Numbered from the stretch's first letter, positions 9,918-20,061 are shown. The stretch: DNA of 39,093 nucleotides from Candidatus Magasanikiibacteriota bacterium (GCA_018650085.1 JABIGQ010000016.1:1-39093), one strand, 5' to 3'. Translations and numbers: made by a program. The notes: generated by a model from the sequence alone, not told the origin.

Positions 9918-10526
9918 TTATATTTTCTCTGCCAAAATTCGTTCTGTCGTATCTACAATAGCTTGGGTCATGGGATCTATTTCAATATTTACCAACTCTC
10001 CTACTTTTTTATGACCTAAACTTGTGTTCTCTAAAGTTTCTGGAATAAGATGTACACGAAATGTGTCATCTTTAGGTTCTACCACAGTGAGACTCACGCC
10101 ATCTACAGAAATAAATCCTTTATGAATAATATATTTCATCCATTTATTTACCATAGAAAAAGTCATAGATACATCATGGCTGACCTTCTGTATATCTGTA
10201 ATTTCTGCTTTTGCTGAAACATGTCCAGACACCACATGCCCACCAATTTCATCTCCCATTTTTGCAGCACGCTCTACATTGACATGATCACCTACTTGCA
10301 AGCCACCCAATGTAGTGACACGTAATGATTCTTCCATAATATCAAAAGAAGCTTCACTATCATTCACAGCAATTACCGTCATACATACGCCATCTAGTGC
10401 TATACTTGACCCAGTAATAATCCCATCTAAAAAATCAGGCTCAAATAAAAGAGTAATTGTATTCATTCCCTCTTTCTTTTCTATTTTCTGCACAGGCACA
10501 TACCCTCGAACAATTCCAGTAAACAT
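9918..10526 (-). CDS. ribE: riboflavin synthase alpha subunit
   Basis: MFTGIVRG start and two lumazine-binding repeats (SSIALDGVCMTV, FISVDGVSLTVVE; GGHVVSGHV). Confidence 0.97.
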   Translation of the reverse strand: MFTGIVRGYVPVQKIEKKEGMNTITLLFEPDFLDGIITGSSIALDGVCMTVIAVNDSEASFDIMEESLRVTTLGGLQVGDHVNVERAAKMGDEIGGHVVSGHVSAKAEITDIQKVSHDVSMTFSMVNKWMKYIIHKGFISVDGVSLTVVEPKDDTFRVHLIPETLENTSLGHKKVGELVNIEIDPMTQAIVDTTERILAEKI

Positions 10527-10527
10527 A

Positions 10528-10872
10528 TTATATCTTAAAAAAATCTTTTACTTTTTCTATATCATTTCTAATTTTTTGTTTAATTTCTTTTGCTGAACTA
10601 TATGAAATCAAATCACTTACTTTTTTCTTTGGGTCAATACTAATCTTTTCATCATAAATAGTTTCCCCAAACCCTATAATAAATACTTCTACTTTATTAT
10701 GACGAGTATTGATAACAAGCGCCCCATAATGACTTACGTCTCTGACAAGAACCGTTGCCGCATACACTCCTTGTGCCAATCCGGTATCCTCTGGGGAAAT
10801 ATTAATATTTGCTGTGGGGAAACCAAGCGTTCGTCCTATTTTGTCACCAGAAATAACCCGTCCTTTTAGCAT
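10528..10872 (-). CDS. stand-alone riboflavin kinase domain (RibF C-terminal-like)
   Basis: GRVISGDKIGRTLGFPTANI...GVYAATVLV; no FAD synthetase (nucleotidyltransferase) domain. Confidence 0.88.
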   Translation of the reverse strand: MLKGRVISGDKIGRTLGFPTANINISPEDTGLAQGVYAATVLVRDVSHYGALVINTRHNKVEVFIIGFGETIYDEKISIDPKKKVSDLISYSSAKEIKQKIRNDIEKVKDFFKI

Positions 10873-10876
10873 AATA

Positions 10877-12130
10877 TTATTCTAATAATTCAATAGCTTT
10901 TTTCAACCCTAGATCTATAATATACTCTTTGTGATCTTCTGGAAGATCTTCATTTATTTCAATCATTTCTTCTAATACAATATCTGGTGTAATTCCTACT
11001 CCATCTATAGCCCGCGCATCTGGTGTTAACCATTTTGCAATAGTGATTTTAATCGCAGAACCATCTGGAAGGATTTCAAATTCCTGTACAGATCCTTTTC
11101 CAAATGTTTGTGTCCCAACTACTGTTGCTTTTCCATAGTCTTGCAACGCACCGGCTACAATTTCTGATCCAGAAGCAGTTCCTCCATCTACCAATACAAT
11201 TGTGGGCATATCTACAAAACGTTTCGTTCCTTTTCTCATATAGGATTCTCTATTTCCATCTTTGAACTCTTCCAATACCACTGCTCCATCTTCTACCCAT
11301 TCACTCGCCACAATAACAGAAGTTTCTAAAAATCCACCTGGGTTACTTCTTAAGTCCAATATAAGACCCCGAGGCTCTTCTATCATGATATTTCCAACTG
11401 CTTCATAAAATTCATCTAATGTATCTTCATTGAAATGACTAATGCGAAGATATGCAAGATTTGATTCTTTCATTTCCCAATTTATTGTAGGAATATTTAT
11501 AGTATCACGAGTAATAGTAATATCCAAGATTCCTTCTTCTGACTCTCGTGATACTCCTAGAATTACATCTGTCCCCTGTGGGCCACGAATACGTGTTACT
11601 GCTTCTTCTACAGTGATTCCATAAGTCGCTTCACTATCTATAGTCATTATTTTATCATTTGTTTTTATTCCGGCGAGCATTGCTGGAGACTTTTCCAATG
11701 GAGCAATAACCACAAGTTGATTATCTTTTAGCCCAATTTGCGCTCCAATTCCTTCAAATTCTCCACTAAGACTTTCTGTAAATTCTTTTGCGTCAGTGGG
11801 CGGAAAGTATACTGAATATGGGTCATCCAATCCAGCGACAAGTCCCTCCATGGCACCATAAAATAATGCAGTATCATCTACTGGTTGATTTACATGTTTA
11901 TCTTTTACCATGTCCCAGACTTCCCAAAATTGATCAAATTCTACTTCTTCTGAACGTGTATTTCCATAAAAATTTACAACCTTTGCAATTTCTACTTGTC
12001 CTTGTGCATTTACTAACTCACTATGCAGTCCATTTGCTGACCCAAATAAATATCCACCACCAAAAGCAAACACTGCCATTAACAATGAAAAAAATAAAAT
12101 ACTTTTTCTTTTTTGTGGGACTATTGTCAT
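10877..12130 (-). CDS. S41 family C-terminal processing protease (CtpA-like)
   Basis: N-terminal TM, PDZ, DPYSVYF, LDLRSNPGG, DGGTASGSEIVAGAL, TFGKGSVQ motifs. Confidence 0.95.
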   Translation of the reverse strand: MTIVPQKRKSILFFSLLMAVFAFGGGYLFGSANGLHSELVNAQGQVEIAKVVNFYGNTRSEEVEFDQFWEVWDMVKDKHVNQPVDDTALFYGAMEGLVAGLDDPYSVYFPPTDAKEFTESLSGEFEGIGAQIGLKDNQLVVIAPLEKSPAMLAGIKTNDKIMTIDSEATYGITVEEAVTRIRGPQGTDVILGVSRESEEGILDITITRDTINIPTINWEMKESNLAYLRISHFNEDTLDEFYEAVGNIMIEEPRGLILDLRSNPGGFLETSVIVASEWVEDGAVVLEEFKDGNRESYMRKGTKRFVDMPTIVLVDGGTASGSEIVAGALQDYGKATVVGTQTFGKGSVQEFEILPDGSAIKITIAKWLTPDARAIDGVGITPDIVLEEMIEINEDLPEDHKEYIIDLGLKKAIELLE

Positions 12131-12144
12131 AAAATATATAGTAA

Positions 12145-13458
12145 TTATGATTCAATACGTTGAATATCAACGCCAACTGCTTGCAAGTACTCTACAACAT
12201 GCTCATACCCACGCTCAATAGTATAACAATTTCGTAATACAGATTCTCCTTTTGCTGCAATCATTGCAATGAGTACTGCCATAGCTGGTCGAATAGCAGA
12301 TGGACACATGAGTTCATTTGGGCAGAGTGTTGTTTTTCCTTCTACAAATACACGATGCGGATCTACCAAGAAAATCTTTGCTCCTAGTTTTTGTAATTCT
12401 AAATAATAAATTGCTCTATTTTCATATACCCAATCGTGTACGAGTGTTCTTCCTTTTGCTTGGGTAAGTATTGGAATAAAGAATGGTAAATTATCAATAT
12501 TTAATCCTGGGAATGGTCGCCCATAAATCTTATCTGGAAGAGCCGTCAATGCAGACGGTGTTAATACTATATCTACGACAGTAAAATTACCACTTGCAGA
12601 TTTTCTTTTTTTCTTTAGTTCAAATTTTTGTCCCATGACTGCTAATTTTTCTAATTCTAGTTCAAGAAAATCGAGTGGACATTCTTTTACTGTTATAGCA
12701 GATTTCGTAGTAATTCCTAGGGATAACCATGTCATAGCTACTATAGGATCTGGCATGATATGGTACTCTACAGATTTTAATTTTTTTACTCCTGTAATAG
12801 TCAAAGTGGTTGTTCCAATTCCTGTTATCTTTGCTCCTGCGGCCTGAAGAAAATAACAAAGATCTTGCACCATATAGTTAGATGAAGCAAATTTTATTAC
12901 TGTTTTTCCAGATGCAAGCACTGCTGCCATGATTGCATTTTCTGTAGGGGTGTCTCCTGATTCATACATAACCAAATCTGGGACTGAAGTAATATTTTTA
13001 TTTTTTACTTCATAATACCGTTGCTTTGATTCTACGGATACCCCAAATTTATTTAATGCATATAAATGAGGGCGTACTGTTCTTTCTCCCAATTTACATC
13101 CACCACTCTTATATAATTTATATTTCTTTACTTGTGTAGATAATGCCCCAAGTAACATAAGGGATGAACGAACTTTCTGTGCGGCTGCTTCGTCCATGTT
13201 TGCCAGTCGTAATTGTTTTGAGCTATCTATTTCCAATATGTTATTTGCTTGCCAACGGTGAGATACACCAATACTTGCAAATAATTCAAGCATGCGATCT
13301 ACTTCTTGGATTTGTGGCATATTATGTAGAGTGATTTTTCCTCTTACCATGACACTAGCACAAAGTATCCCCATGGCAGCATTTTTTGCAGGGCTTACAA
13401 AGATTTTCCCTGATAATTTTTTACCTCCATTTATGATAAATTTAGCCATATTATGCAA
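12145..13458 (-). CDS. murA: UDP-N-acetylglucosamine 1-carboxyvinyltransferase
   Basis: EPSP synthase-like fold; INGGKKLSGKIFVSPAKNAAMGIL...RPAMAVLIAMIAAKGESVLRNCYTIERGYEHV; start likely at MAKFIINGG. Confidence 0.92.
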   Translation of the reverse strand: MHNMAKFIINGGKKLSGKIFVSPAKNAAMGILCASVMVRGKITLHNMPQIQEVDRMLELFASIGVSHRWQANNILEIDSSKQLRLANMDEAAAQKVRSSLMLLGALSTQVKKYKLYKSGGCKLGERTVRPHLYALNKFGVSVESKQRYYEVKNKNITSVPDLVMYESGDTPTENAIMAAVLASGKTVIKFASSNYMVQDLCYFLQAAGAKITGIGTTTLTITGVKKLKSVEYHIMPDPIVAMTWLSLGITTKSAITVKECPLDFLELELEKLAVMGQKFELKKKRKSASGNFTVVDIVLTPSALTALPDKIYGRPFPGLNIDNLPFFIPILTQAKGRTLVHDWVYENRAIYYLELQKLGAKIFLVDPHRVFVEGKTTLCPNELMCPSAIRPAMAVLIAMIAAKGESVLRNCYTIERGYEHVVEYLQAVGVDIQRIES

Positions 13459-13467
13459 AAATTATTA

Positions 13468-13496
13468 TTGATTTTTTAATGTATTTATGGTATTAT
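13468..13496 (+). promoter_or_regulatory. sigma70-type promoter for the PEGA gene
   Basis: TTGATT (13468-13473), 17-nt spacer, TATTAT (13491-13496). Confidence 0.55.
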
Positions 13497-13526
13497 TGTA
13501 CACAAAATAGCATAAAAAAGCAACCT

Positions 13527-14840
13527 ATGAAATATCCTCCTTATTACATCTCTAGACGCACACGAATTGGTATTATGATTTTACTTATTAGTGCTTTTTT
13601 TATTATCTCTCCATTAACGATTTTTTATGTAGCAGGATATAATTATGATTGGGATACAGGGAAAATTATTACTACAGGAGTACTCAGTGTAGATATAGAG
13701 CCTGTAGATGCCAAGATATATATAAATGATGTATTAATGGAACGGAAAACTCAGATTAGTCTTACTCATTTGAAAAAGATAGAAGCACCAGTACGCCTAA
13801 CGAGTTTAAAAAAAGGTATATATAATGTTCGAATAGAAAAAGAAGGCTATCATACATGGGAAAAAGACATGACTGTGCTAGACAATCAAACCACATATGT
13901 TAGTGAGATGACATTGCCAGAACGTCATGATCCAGAAACATTATTAACAGATATAGAACAACCACAAATATCGCCTACTGGACAATATATTGCCTACGTA
14001 AAAGATGACATACTACATATTTCAAATATAGAAACTCCTCTAGACCCACTATATACAGCTACTTCATCTATGATGATGGAATGGTCTCCTTATGATGATT
14101 TTTTCATACACTATACTACCAGCACTTTTACACTTCTAAACCCAGCATCTATAAAAGATGTAAAAACATTTGATATAGATACTATAGAAAGATTACAATG
14201 GGTAAAGGGATCAAACACACCCGAGCTTTTTATAGAGGAAGGTCACACAATCATGACCCTAAATACTCGTGAAAAAGAAGTCTTTAGTAATACAAGTAGT
14301 AGTATTTGGTATGTGGATGGAAATAATAATCTTTGGGAATATGATGAAGAAAAGAATGTATTAATAGAGGATGAACTTATTTTACAGCCCCAAAAATACG
14401 ACACCCTTACTGATATAATAGATATAAATAATACTCGTATCATTGCTAAATATGGGGAAAAAACAATAATACTTCATGAATACATGAAAGATGATCCTCT
14501 TAAACAATCTATAATAACTCATAATCTAAAATATATTCCCTCTCGTGATGAGTGGTTGACTTGGTCTCCGTGGGAGTTATGGATATTACCAGAAAAAGGT
14601 TCTGCAAAGCTTAGTATGAGAACAAGTGAATATATTCGTGATGTTGATTTACTGTATAAAGAGGGATTACTTCTCGTTGCTACAGATAAACGTCTAGCTG
14701 CATTCAATCCTAATCCCTGGTATTACACATTACAAGAGTTGCTTTCTGTGGAGTCTGTCACAGATGTAATGGTGAATCAAAAGGAAGAGATGATTTACTT
14801 TTTAACAGAAGATAGCAGTCTCTCTAAACTTCAGTATTAG
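13527..14840 (+). CDS. membrane-anchored PEGA domain protein with possible beta-propeller-like C-terminus
   Basis: ATG at 13527 (MKYPPYYISRRTRIGI) is downstream of the predicted promoter; TM then VDIEPVDAKIYINDVL...KKGIYNVRIEKEGYHTWEKDMTV. Confidence 0.8.
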   Translation: MKYPPYYISRRTRIGIMILLISAFFIISPLTIFYVAGYNYDWDTGKIITTGVLSVDIEPVDAKIYINDVLMERKTQISLTHLKKIEAPVRLTSLKKGIYNVRIEKEGYHTWEKDMTVLDNQTTYVSEMTLPERHDPETLLTDIEQPQISPTGQYIAYVKDDILHISNIETPLDPLYTATSSMMMEWSPYDDFFIHYTTSTFTLLNPASIKDVKTFDIDTIERLQWVKGSNTPELFIEEGHTIMTLNTREKEVFSNTSSSIWYVDGNNNLWEYDEEKNVLIEDELILQPQKYDTLTDIIDINNTRIIAKYGEKTIILHEYMKDDPLKQSIITHNLKYIPSRDEWLTWSPWELWILPEKGSAKLSMRTSEYIRDVDLLYKEGLLLVATDKRLAAFNPNPWYYTLQELLSVESVTDVMVNQKEEMIYFLTEDSSLSKLQY

Positions 14841-14879
14841 AATTAAAAAACAAGCTTGGGAAGAGCTTGTTTTTTAATT
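14841..14879. terminator. bidirectional rho-independent terminator
   Basis: Perfect 16-bp stem AATTAAAAAACAAGCT / AGCTTGTTTTTTAATT between convergent genes. Confidence 0.9.
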
Positions 14880-14881
14880 AA

Positions 14882-17800
14882 TTATTTTAAATATCCCCGT
14901 ATACATTCAACCATAGACATATATCCATTATCTTTCAATTTCATAATAAAATTATCATGAAAATTTCCTTGTAAATTTAAGCCTGGGTCTATCAATTTGT
15001 ATTTTTTTTGAAATTTATCTAATGAAATTATTGCTCCCTTTTCTGTTGCTGCATCTAAAAATGAAGTAAAAGCCTCTAACATATTTCCTCTATGTGCTAA
15101 AATCCAATTTTCTACTCCAATTCCACCAAAACCTCCATGTTCTACCTTTTTATATGCATGCCCAGCTTTTAAAATACGTTTTGTAAGAACAATATTTGCG
15201 ATCACTTGTTCATACTCATTTTGACCAATATTTTCTTGTATCCATTCCAATCTATCTTTAAGTGCATTGTCTGAAGAATACACTTCTAATTCAGATTTCA
15301 ATACAAAACCAATATCTATATCTAAATCTTTTTGTCCAAATGCAAATACATCTTTCAATCTCAATTGAAAGATACCACCAGATGAATTAGAATCATTATC
15401 TATCCCAGGAAAACTTTCTCGAAGATTTGGGACAATCCCATCATATATTTTTAAAGCATCCAGATTATCTACCCGAACAGTATAATCAAAATCAGCTACT
15501 CCAGTAGGATCAAATGTCCCACGGTCAGTTGACCCTATATTATATATTTGTGCACCTAGAAGTCCAGTATCAAAATCTCCTCTTATTTGTATTCCATTTT
15601 TTTCTAAGACTTTCATTATTTCCGTCTGTATTTGTATATTTAATAGTTCAGTTTTTTCTGTTTGTTCTTTCATTTCTTGTACCAGATCTTTTATATTTTC
15701 TGCATGTCTCGTATTATTTATTGATCCTTCAAATTCAAAAGCATCCCCATTATACTCATCCACACCTTTATAAAAATATCTATATTCTTCATACATTTCT
15801 GGTGTAAAAATTAAATTTCCTTTTTCATCCACCACTGGGATATAAAAATTATTTTGTGCTATTTCTATAAAGACATCCTCTCTTTTCCTATCATCTATAC
15901 TATTACTAAACACCATACAATCTATCTCTGTACTAGGAAAACCTGTCCGAATACCATAATGTTCCTTACCCCAAACACCTGTATGAAATATTTCATATTT
16001 ATCTTTATCATATTTTCTTTCTTTCCTATCTACACCACGAAAACTAGTCGTGTCTTGAAATTGCCCCCTATCTTTTATTATAAATGCAACACCACCAAAT
16101 GAAAAAAGTCCACGACTATCTAATACCTCTGCAAAACTTTTATCATTAACCCCAGATTCTTCTTGAACCCTAAATACGTCTGTATCAAATGGAGTCATAT
16201 CTGAATCTGAGCTACTTCCAAGAAATTCTTTTGAAACAGATCCATTTTGTAAAATATTAGAAACATATTCTGCATTTACACTTTTTAATATATCATGCAA
16301 CTCTATATTAAATTTACCATTTTTAATATGTTTGGCAATTTCAATACCACGATTATGTGATTTCTCTCTTTCACCATCCATTTTTTCAAGTATTTCATCC
16401 ATTGTTTTATATCCAAGTGGACGTAAATACATTTCCACAATTCTCTCTGAAACACTTTGACCTTCTTTTACTCCTAAATTTTCTTTTAAATCTGTATATC
16501 TTTTTTCTAAATCAGATAAACTTAATTCTGGATCTACTTCACTTTCTTTAAATTCTCCTAATTGTGAATTATCAAAAAGAACTTTAAGTCTACGTAAGAA
16601 AAAACTTAATTCTTCTTGTTCTTTCTCTGGCAATTCCTCTATTCCTTTATTTTTCATTTTATTTAAAACTTCTTCTCCACTAGCAAATGCTTCTATATAT
16701 GATCGCAAATTTCTATTTCCTGAATTTATATGTACTTTTAATAGATCATTATATATTGTATATTTTCTTATTAGTTTACTTGCCTCGGTTAAACGTGGAC
16801 TAAGTTTATTATTATTCTTTGTTATTTTTTTTATATTATCATTTGGGTATAATATCTCAAAGATTTTATACACTTTTCCAGCCAATGGAATATTATTTTT
16901 TATAAATATATCTTCAACTTTTTCATATTCTTCTTCTGGATTTTCTAAAAATATTATTTGCTCTAATAATTGAAATCTTATTCTTTGTATTTCTTGTGAT
17001 GGACTTTGAGATATCTTATCATATATTGCTATGAAATCTTTTAATTCTTCACTAGCTAAAAGAATTTCTTTTATATAATTATCCCTTAGCATAAAATCTA
17101 TATTTTTTATCTTTTTATTTTTTACAATAGAGTCAAAATAATCTATTACAATCACATTTAATCCACCTATTTTTAAATCTAATTCCATTATTTTTAAAAA
17201 ATTAAATGCAGTAGCCAAATAACCGCTATTTAACTCTTTTCTAAATCTTTTTATTGCTATTTCTTTTATCTCATCATCTATCTCTAAAATATTTTTATTT
17301 AACATGCTTACTATATCAGGAGAATATCCTTTTTTTAAAAGTTCAATAAACGTTCTTCTAAAAATTTCTTTTATATTTTCATTAATTTCTACACCCCATA
17401 TTTCTATATTTAGTAAATAATGCATCACAGATGAAAAATCAAGTTCTTCTAAAAATTCAATTATAATTTTTTCAAATTTTTCTATTTTTGCAAAACTTGA
17501 TATTACTGCAAATCCTCCATTATCTGACTCTGTTTTTAACATTTTTTTTACTCCACTTTCTATCTCTTCATCTATTTGAATGTTAAATTTTTCTATTTCT
17601 AATAATATTCCTATTTTATATATATTTTTTTTCTTTATTTCTTTTTTTATTCTAATATTTGCGAGACTACACATTTCTTCATCAATAAGATGATCTAGTT
17701 CTTCCAAGGCTTTCAACTTATCTACGATACTACTATCTTCATTTCTATAAAATCTACTAAAATCTCTTTTTTGTAAAATATTTTTCACCTTATATATATC

Positions 17801-20053
17801 TCCGTCTTCTAATTCTTTTGGAATTTGCAAACCCACCATTTTTTTTATTTCCTCTACTGTTATATTAAATTCTTTCATTTTTAATATATTTACTATAATC
17901 TGCACACCATCTTTCCACAACGACAACCCATTCAAAATAGCTTCCATAGCAAAACTTTCTATTTCAGAGTCTACCCCAACTCCAAGTTCTTCATCATTAA
18001 AAAATCTAGGAATATCTTCAGTATACCCTTTCAACAAACTCCTCCTTATTGCTACCTTAACAGCTGTCTTCATTTCTTCATCCATTTCAATATCACTCCC
18101 ATACTTTTCCCTTATATTAAAAAAATTATGCACACAAGTTACTATATCTTCATTTTTTAAAATAATAATCATTTTTCTTTTCGTTGCATCATTTATTTCT
18201 TCTTCAGTAAATTCAAATTTATGTTCCTCAACATATTTTGAATTTAAAAAATATTTATCACCAGATCCAAATGAGTTTAAAAAATCTTTTCTTCTTAACT
18301 TTTCCACTTCTTCTAGAGAAAAAACATCTTCTATATCTTCTCTATATATATCAAAAAGTGCACCTTCTGTATCATATCCCTTTTCTATAGATTCTAAAAC
18401 TATTTTTCTACTAAAATGAGAAACCAAATCAGATTTCCCAATTTTTTTAAGAAAACCGACAATATATCCAAGTGCTAAAGTATAATGAGCAAAATACTCT
18501 ATTAATAACTCCTGCAGACTTTCATCCACTTCTATTTTTCCTAATTTTATAAAATTTGCAATTTCACTTACTTCTGCATAAACAGATTTATTCTTTTCAT
18601 TCAAACCTCCAGACAAATAATCATTTAAAATTTTTCTTAACTCCCCATTTTTCCCAAAATCAAATTTTTTAATAAAACTATTAAAAGTCTCATTTGAAAT
18701 ATTTATAGGAAATAATTCTACCTTAAACTCCTTTAAAATCAAATCGTTTATGCCATCTGACAATGACATTTTAAATTCAAACATCATCCTTAAAATTCTA
18801 TCAAAGTCAATATGATCTGAATTATCAATAATATATTTTTCTATATCATTGACTGAAAAATCTAAATCATCTATTTCTAAAATAGTTCCAACATAATAAA
18901 ACTCCCCCCTTTCTAACGCATGTATGGACATTCTATTTATAATATCATTCATTTTTGTGTCTATAGAAAGTCCAGTAGCTTTAATATTCTTAATTATATG
19001 TGCTATTCCACTAAGAGACTTTTTAGATTCTTCTTCTTTTATAATATCAATAGCGATGCCATAAATATCCACATCTACTTCAATATTCAACTGTTCTATC
19101 CCTATTATCCTATCAACTAAATCAGACTTACAAGAAATATGTCTCATTTCATCTTTTATTTTATTTATAGCAATATTTCTCATTTTGTCATCCACAACAA
19201 TTCCTAACTTTTCAATAGAAAATATTTCTTCTAAATCAGTGATATCACTACCTTCTAATTTTTCTATTACAATCTCTGTAATATTTTTTTGTATTTCTAC
19301 ATCTCCCACAAAATTAAAAGCTGAGATATCAAAGACACCTGAAACAAAATCATAATTTCTTTTGTTTCTTAACATTTCTAATACTTCTTCTTTTACCAAT
19401 GACACCACTTCTGCATCTATTACACTATCTATTATATCAGTTTTCAAGGCCTCTTTTATTCTACTAAGATCTTTATTATCAATTGCATCTATCATTTTAT
19501 TTTTCCCAGCCACTATGATTTCATCATCACTCAACCACTCTCTCAAAAGATCTAAATTCCACTTAGTTAACTCTACAGAACCGTATTTGTTTTCTCCACT
19601 CATTAATATACTTCTATACTTTTCTTCCTCCTCTAAAATAAGATTTTCCAATTCAAACTCATCTTTTCCATCTAACTCAACACCTTCATCTTTCATACGT
19701 TTCGTTAAAAACGCTCTTTTTTCTTTTTCTATTTTTGCTTCTTCACGCTTTTCTTTCCAACCAGCCAATACTCCTCTAGGATTTTTAATAGCTTTTGTAA
19801 TTTGAGAAAGAGTCCCTCTTCTCAATTCTTCTACTTCTTTTTTTAAACCTTCTAATTCTTTTATTGCTTCCCCATTTTCTTCTGTACCAAAGATATCTGT
19901 TAAATCATCATTTAAAATCTCCCACCAAGCATCCGCATGATTTGCTATTTCTGCACTTACATTTTCAGGATCTACAGTTTCTCTACCTTTTATCTCGATA
20001 GGTTTATCTTCTATACTACTATTTTCTAATTTTTCTCCTTTTGTTCTTGTCAT
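14882..20053 (-). CDS. 1723-aa protein: degenerate helical repeats, unassigned domain, C-terminal nucleotidyltransferase-superfamily-like domain
   Basis: Single long ORF; IGSTDRGTFDPTGVADFDYTVRVD fits hG[GS]x(9-13)DhDh; KDLDIDIGFVL candidate third acid; GGFGGIGVENWIL...G near the C-terminus. Confidence 0.8.
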   Translation of the reverse strand: MTRTKGEKLENSSIEDKPIEIKGRETVDPENVSAEIANHADAWWEILNDDLTDIFGTEENGEAIKELEGLKKEVEELRRGTLSQITKAIKNPRGVLAGWKEKREEAKIEKEKRAFLTKRMKDEGVELDGKDEFELENLILEEEEKYRSILMSGENKYGSVELTKWNLDLLREWLSDDEIIVAGKNKMIDAIDNKDLSRIKEALKTDIIDSVIDAEVVSLVKEEVLEMLRNKRNYDFVSGVFDISAFNFVGDVEIQKNITEIVIEKLEGSDITDLEEIFSIEKLGIVVDDKMRNIAINKIKDEMRHISCKSDLVDRIIGIEQLNIEVDVDIYGIAIDIIKEEESKKSLSGIAHIIKNIKATGLSIDTKMNDIINRMSIHALERGEFYYVGTILEIDDLDFSVNDIEKYIIDNSDHIDFDRILRMMFEFKMSLSDGINDLILKEFKVELFPINISNETFNSFIKKFDFGKNGELRKILNDYLSGGLNEKNKSVYAEVSEIANFIKLGKIEVDESLQELLIEYFAHYTLALGYIVGFLKKIGKSDLVSHFSRKIVLESIEKGYDTEGALFDIYREDIEDVFSLEEVEKLRRKDFLNSFGSGDKYFLNSKYVEEHKFEFTEEEINDATKRKMIIILKNEDIVTCVHNFFNIREKYGSDIEMDEEMKTAVKVAIRRSLLKGYTEDIPRFFNDEELGVGVDSEIESFAMEAILNGLSLWKDGVQIIVNILKMKEFNITVEEIKKMVGLQIPKELEDGDIYKVKNILQKRDFSRFYRNEDSSIVDKLKALEELDHLIDEEMCSLANIRIKKEIKKKNIYKIGILLEIEKFNIQIDEEIESGVKKMLKTESDNGGFAVISSFAKIEKFEKIIIEFLEELDFSSVMHYLLNIEIWGVEINENIKEIFRRTFIELLKKGYSPDIVSMLNKNILEIDDEIKEIAIKRFRKELNSGYLATAFNFLKIMELDLKIGGLNVIVIDYFDSIVKNKKIKNIDFMLRDNYIKEILLASEELKDFIAIYDKISQSPSQEIQRIRFQLLEQIIFLENPEEEYEKVEDIFIKNNIPLAGKVYKIFEILYPNDNIKKITKNNNKLSPRLTEASKLIRKYTIYNDLLKVHINSGNRNLRSYIEAFASGEEVLNKMKNKGIEELPEKEQEELSFFLRRLKVLFDNSQLGEFKESEVDPELSLSDLEKRYTDLKENLGVKEGQSVSERIVEMYLRPLGYKTMDEILEKMDGEREKSHNRGIEIAKHIKNGKFNIELHDILKSVNAEYVSNILQNGSVSKEFLGSSSDSDMTPFDTDVFRVQEESGVNDKSFAEVLDSRGLFSFGGVAFIIKDRGQFQDTTSFRGVDRKERKYDKDKYEIFHTGVWGKEHYGIRTGFPSTEIDCMVFSNSIDDRKREDVFIEIAQNNFYIPVVDEKGNLIFTPEMYEEYRYFYKGVDEYNGDAFEFEGSINNTRHAENIKDLVQEMKEQTEKTELLNIQIQTEIMKVLEKNGIQIRGDFDTGLLGAQIYNIGSTDRGTFDPTGVADFDYTVRVDNLDALKIYDGIVPNLRESFPGIDNDSNSSGGIFQLRLKDVFAFGQKDLDIDIGFVLKSELEVYSSDNALKDRLEWIQENIGQNEYEQVIANIVLTKRILKAGHAYKKVEHGGFGGIGVENWILAHRGNMLEAFTSFLDAATEKGAIISLDKFQKKYKLIDPGLNLQGNFHDNFIMKLKDNGYMSMVECIRGYLK

Positions 20054-20061
20054 ATAAAAAA

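Noticed and set aside
13479-13526. Upstream start of the PEGA ORF (MYLWYYCTQNSIKKQP)
   Set aside because: Overlaps the predicted -10 region; ATG at 13527 is more plausible
15514-19805. Plus-strand ORFs of 60-147 aa opposite the giant gene
   Set aside because: Antisense shadows of an AT-rich coding region; low-complexity F/L/I/S composition and no recognisable domains
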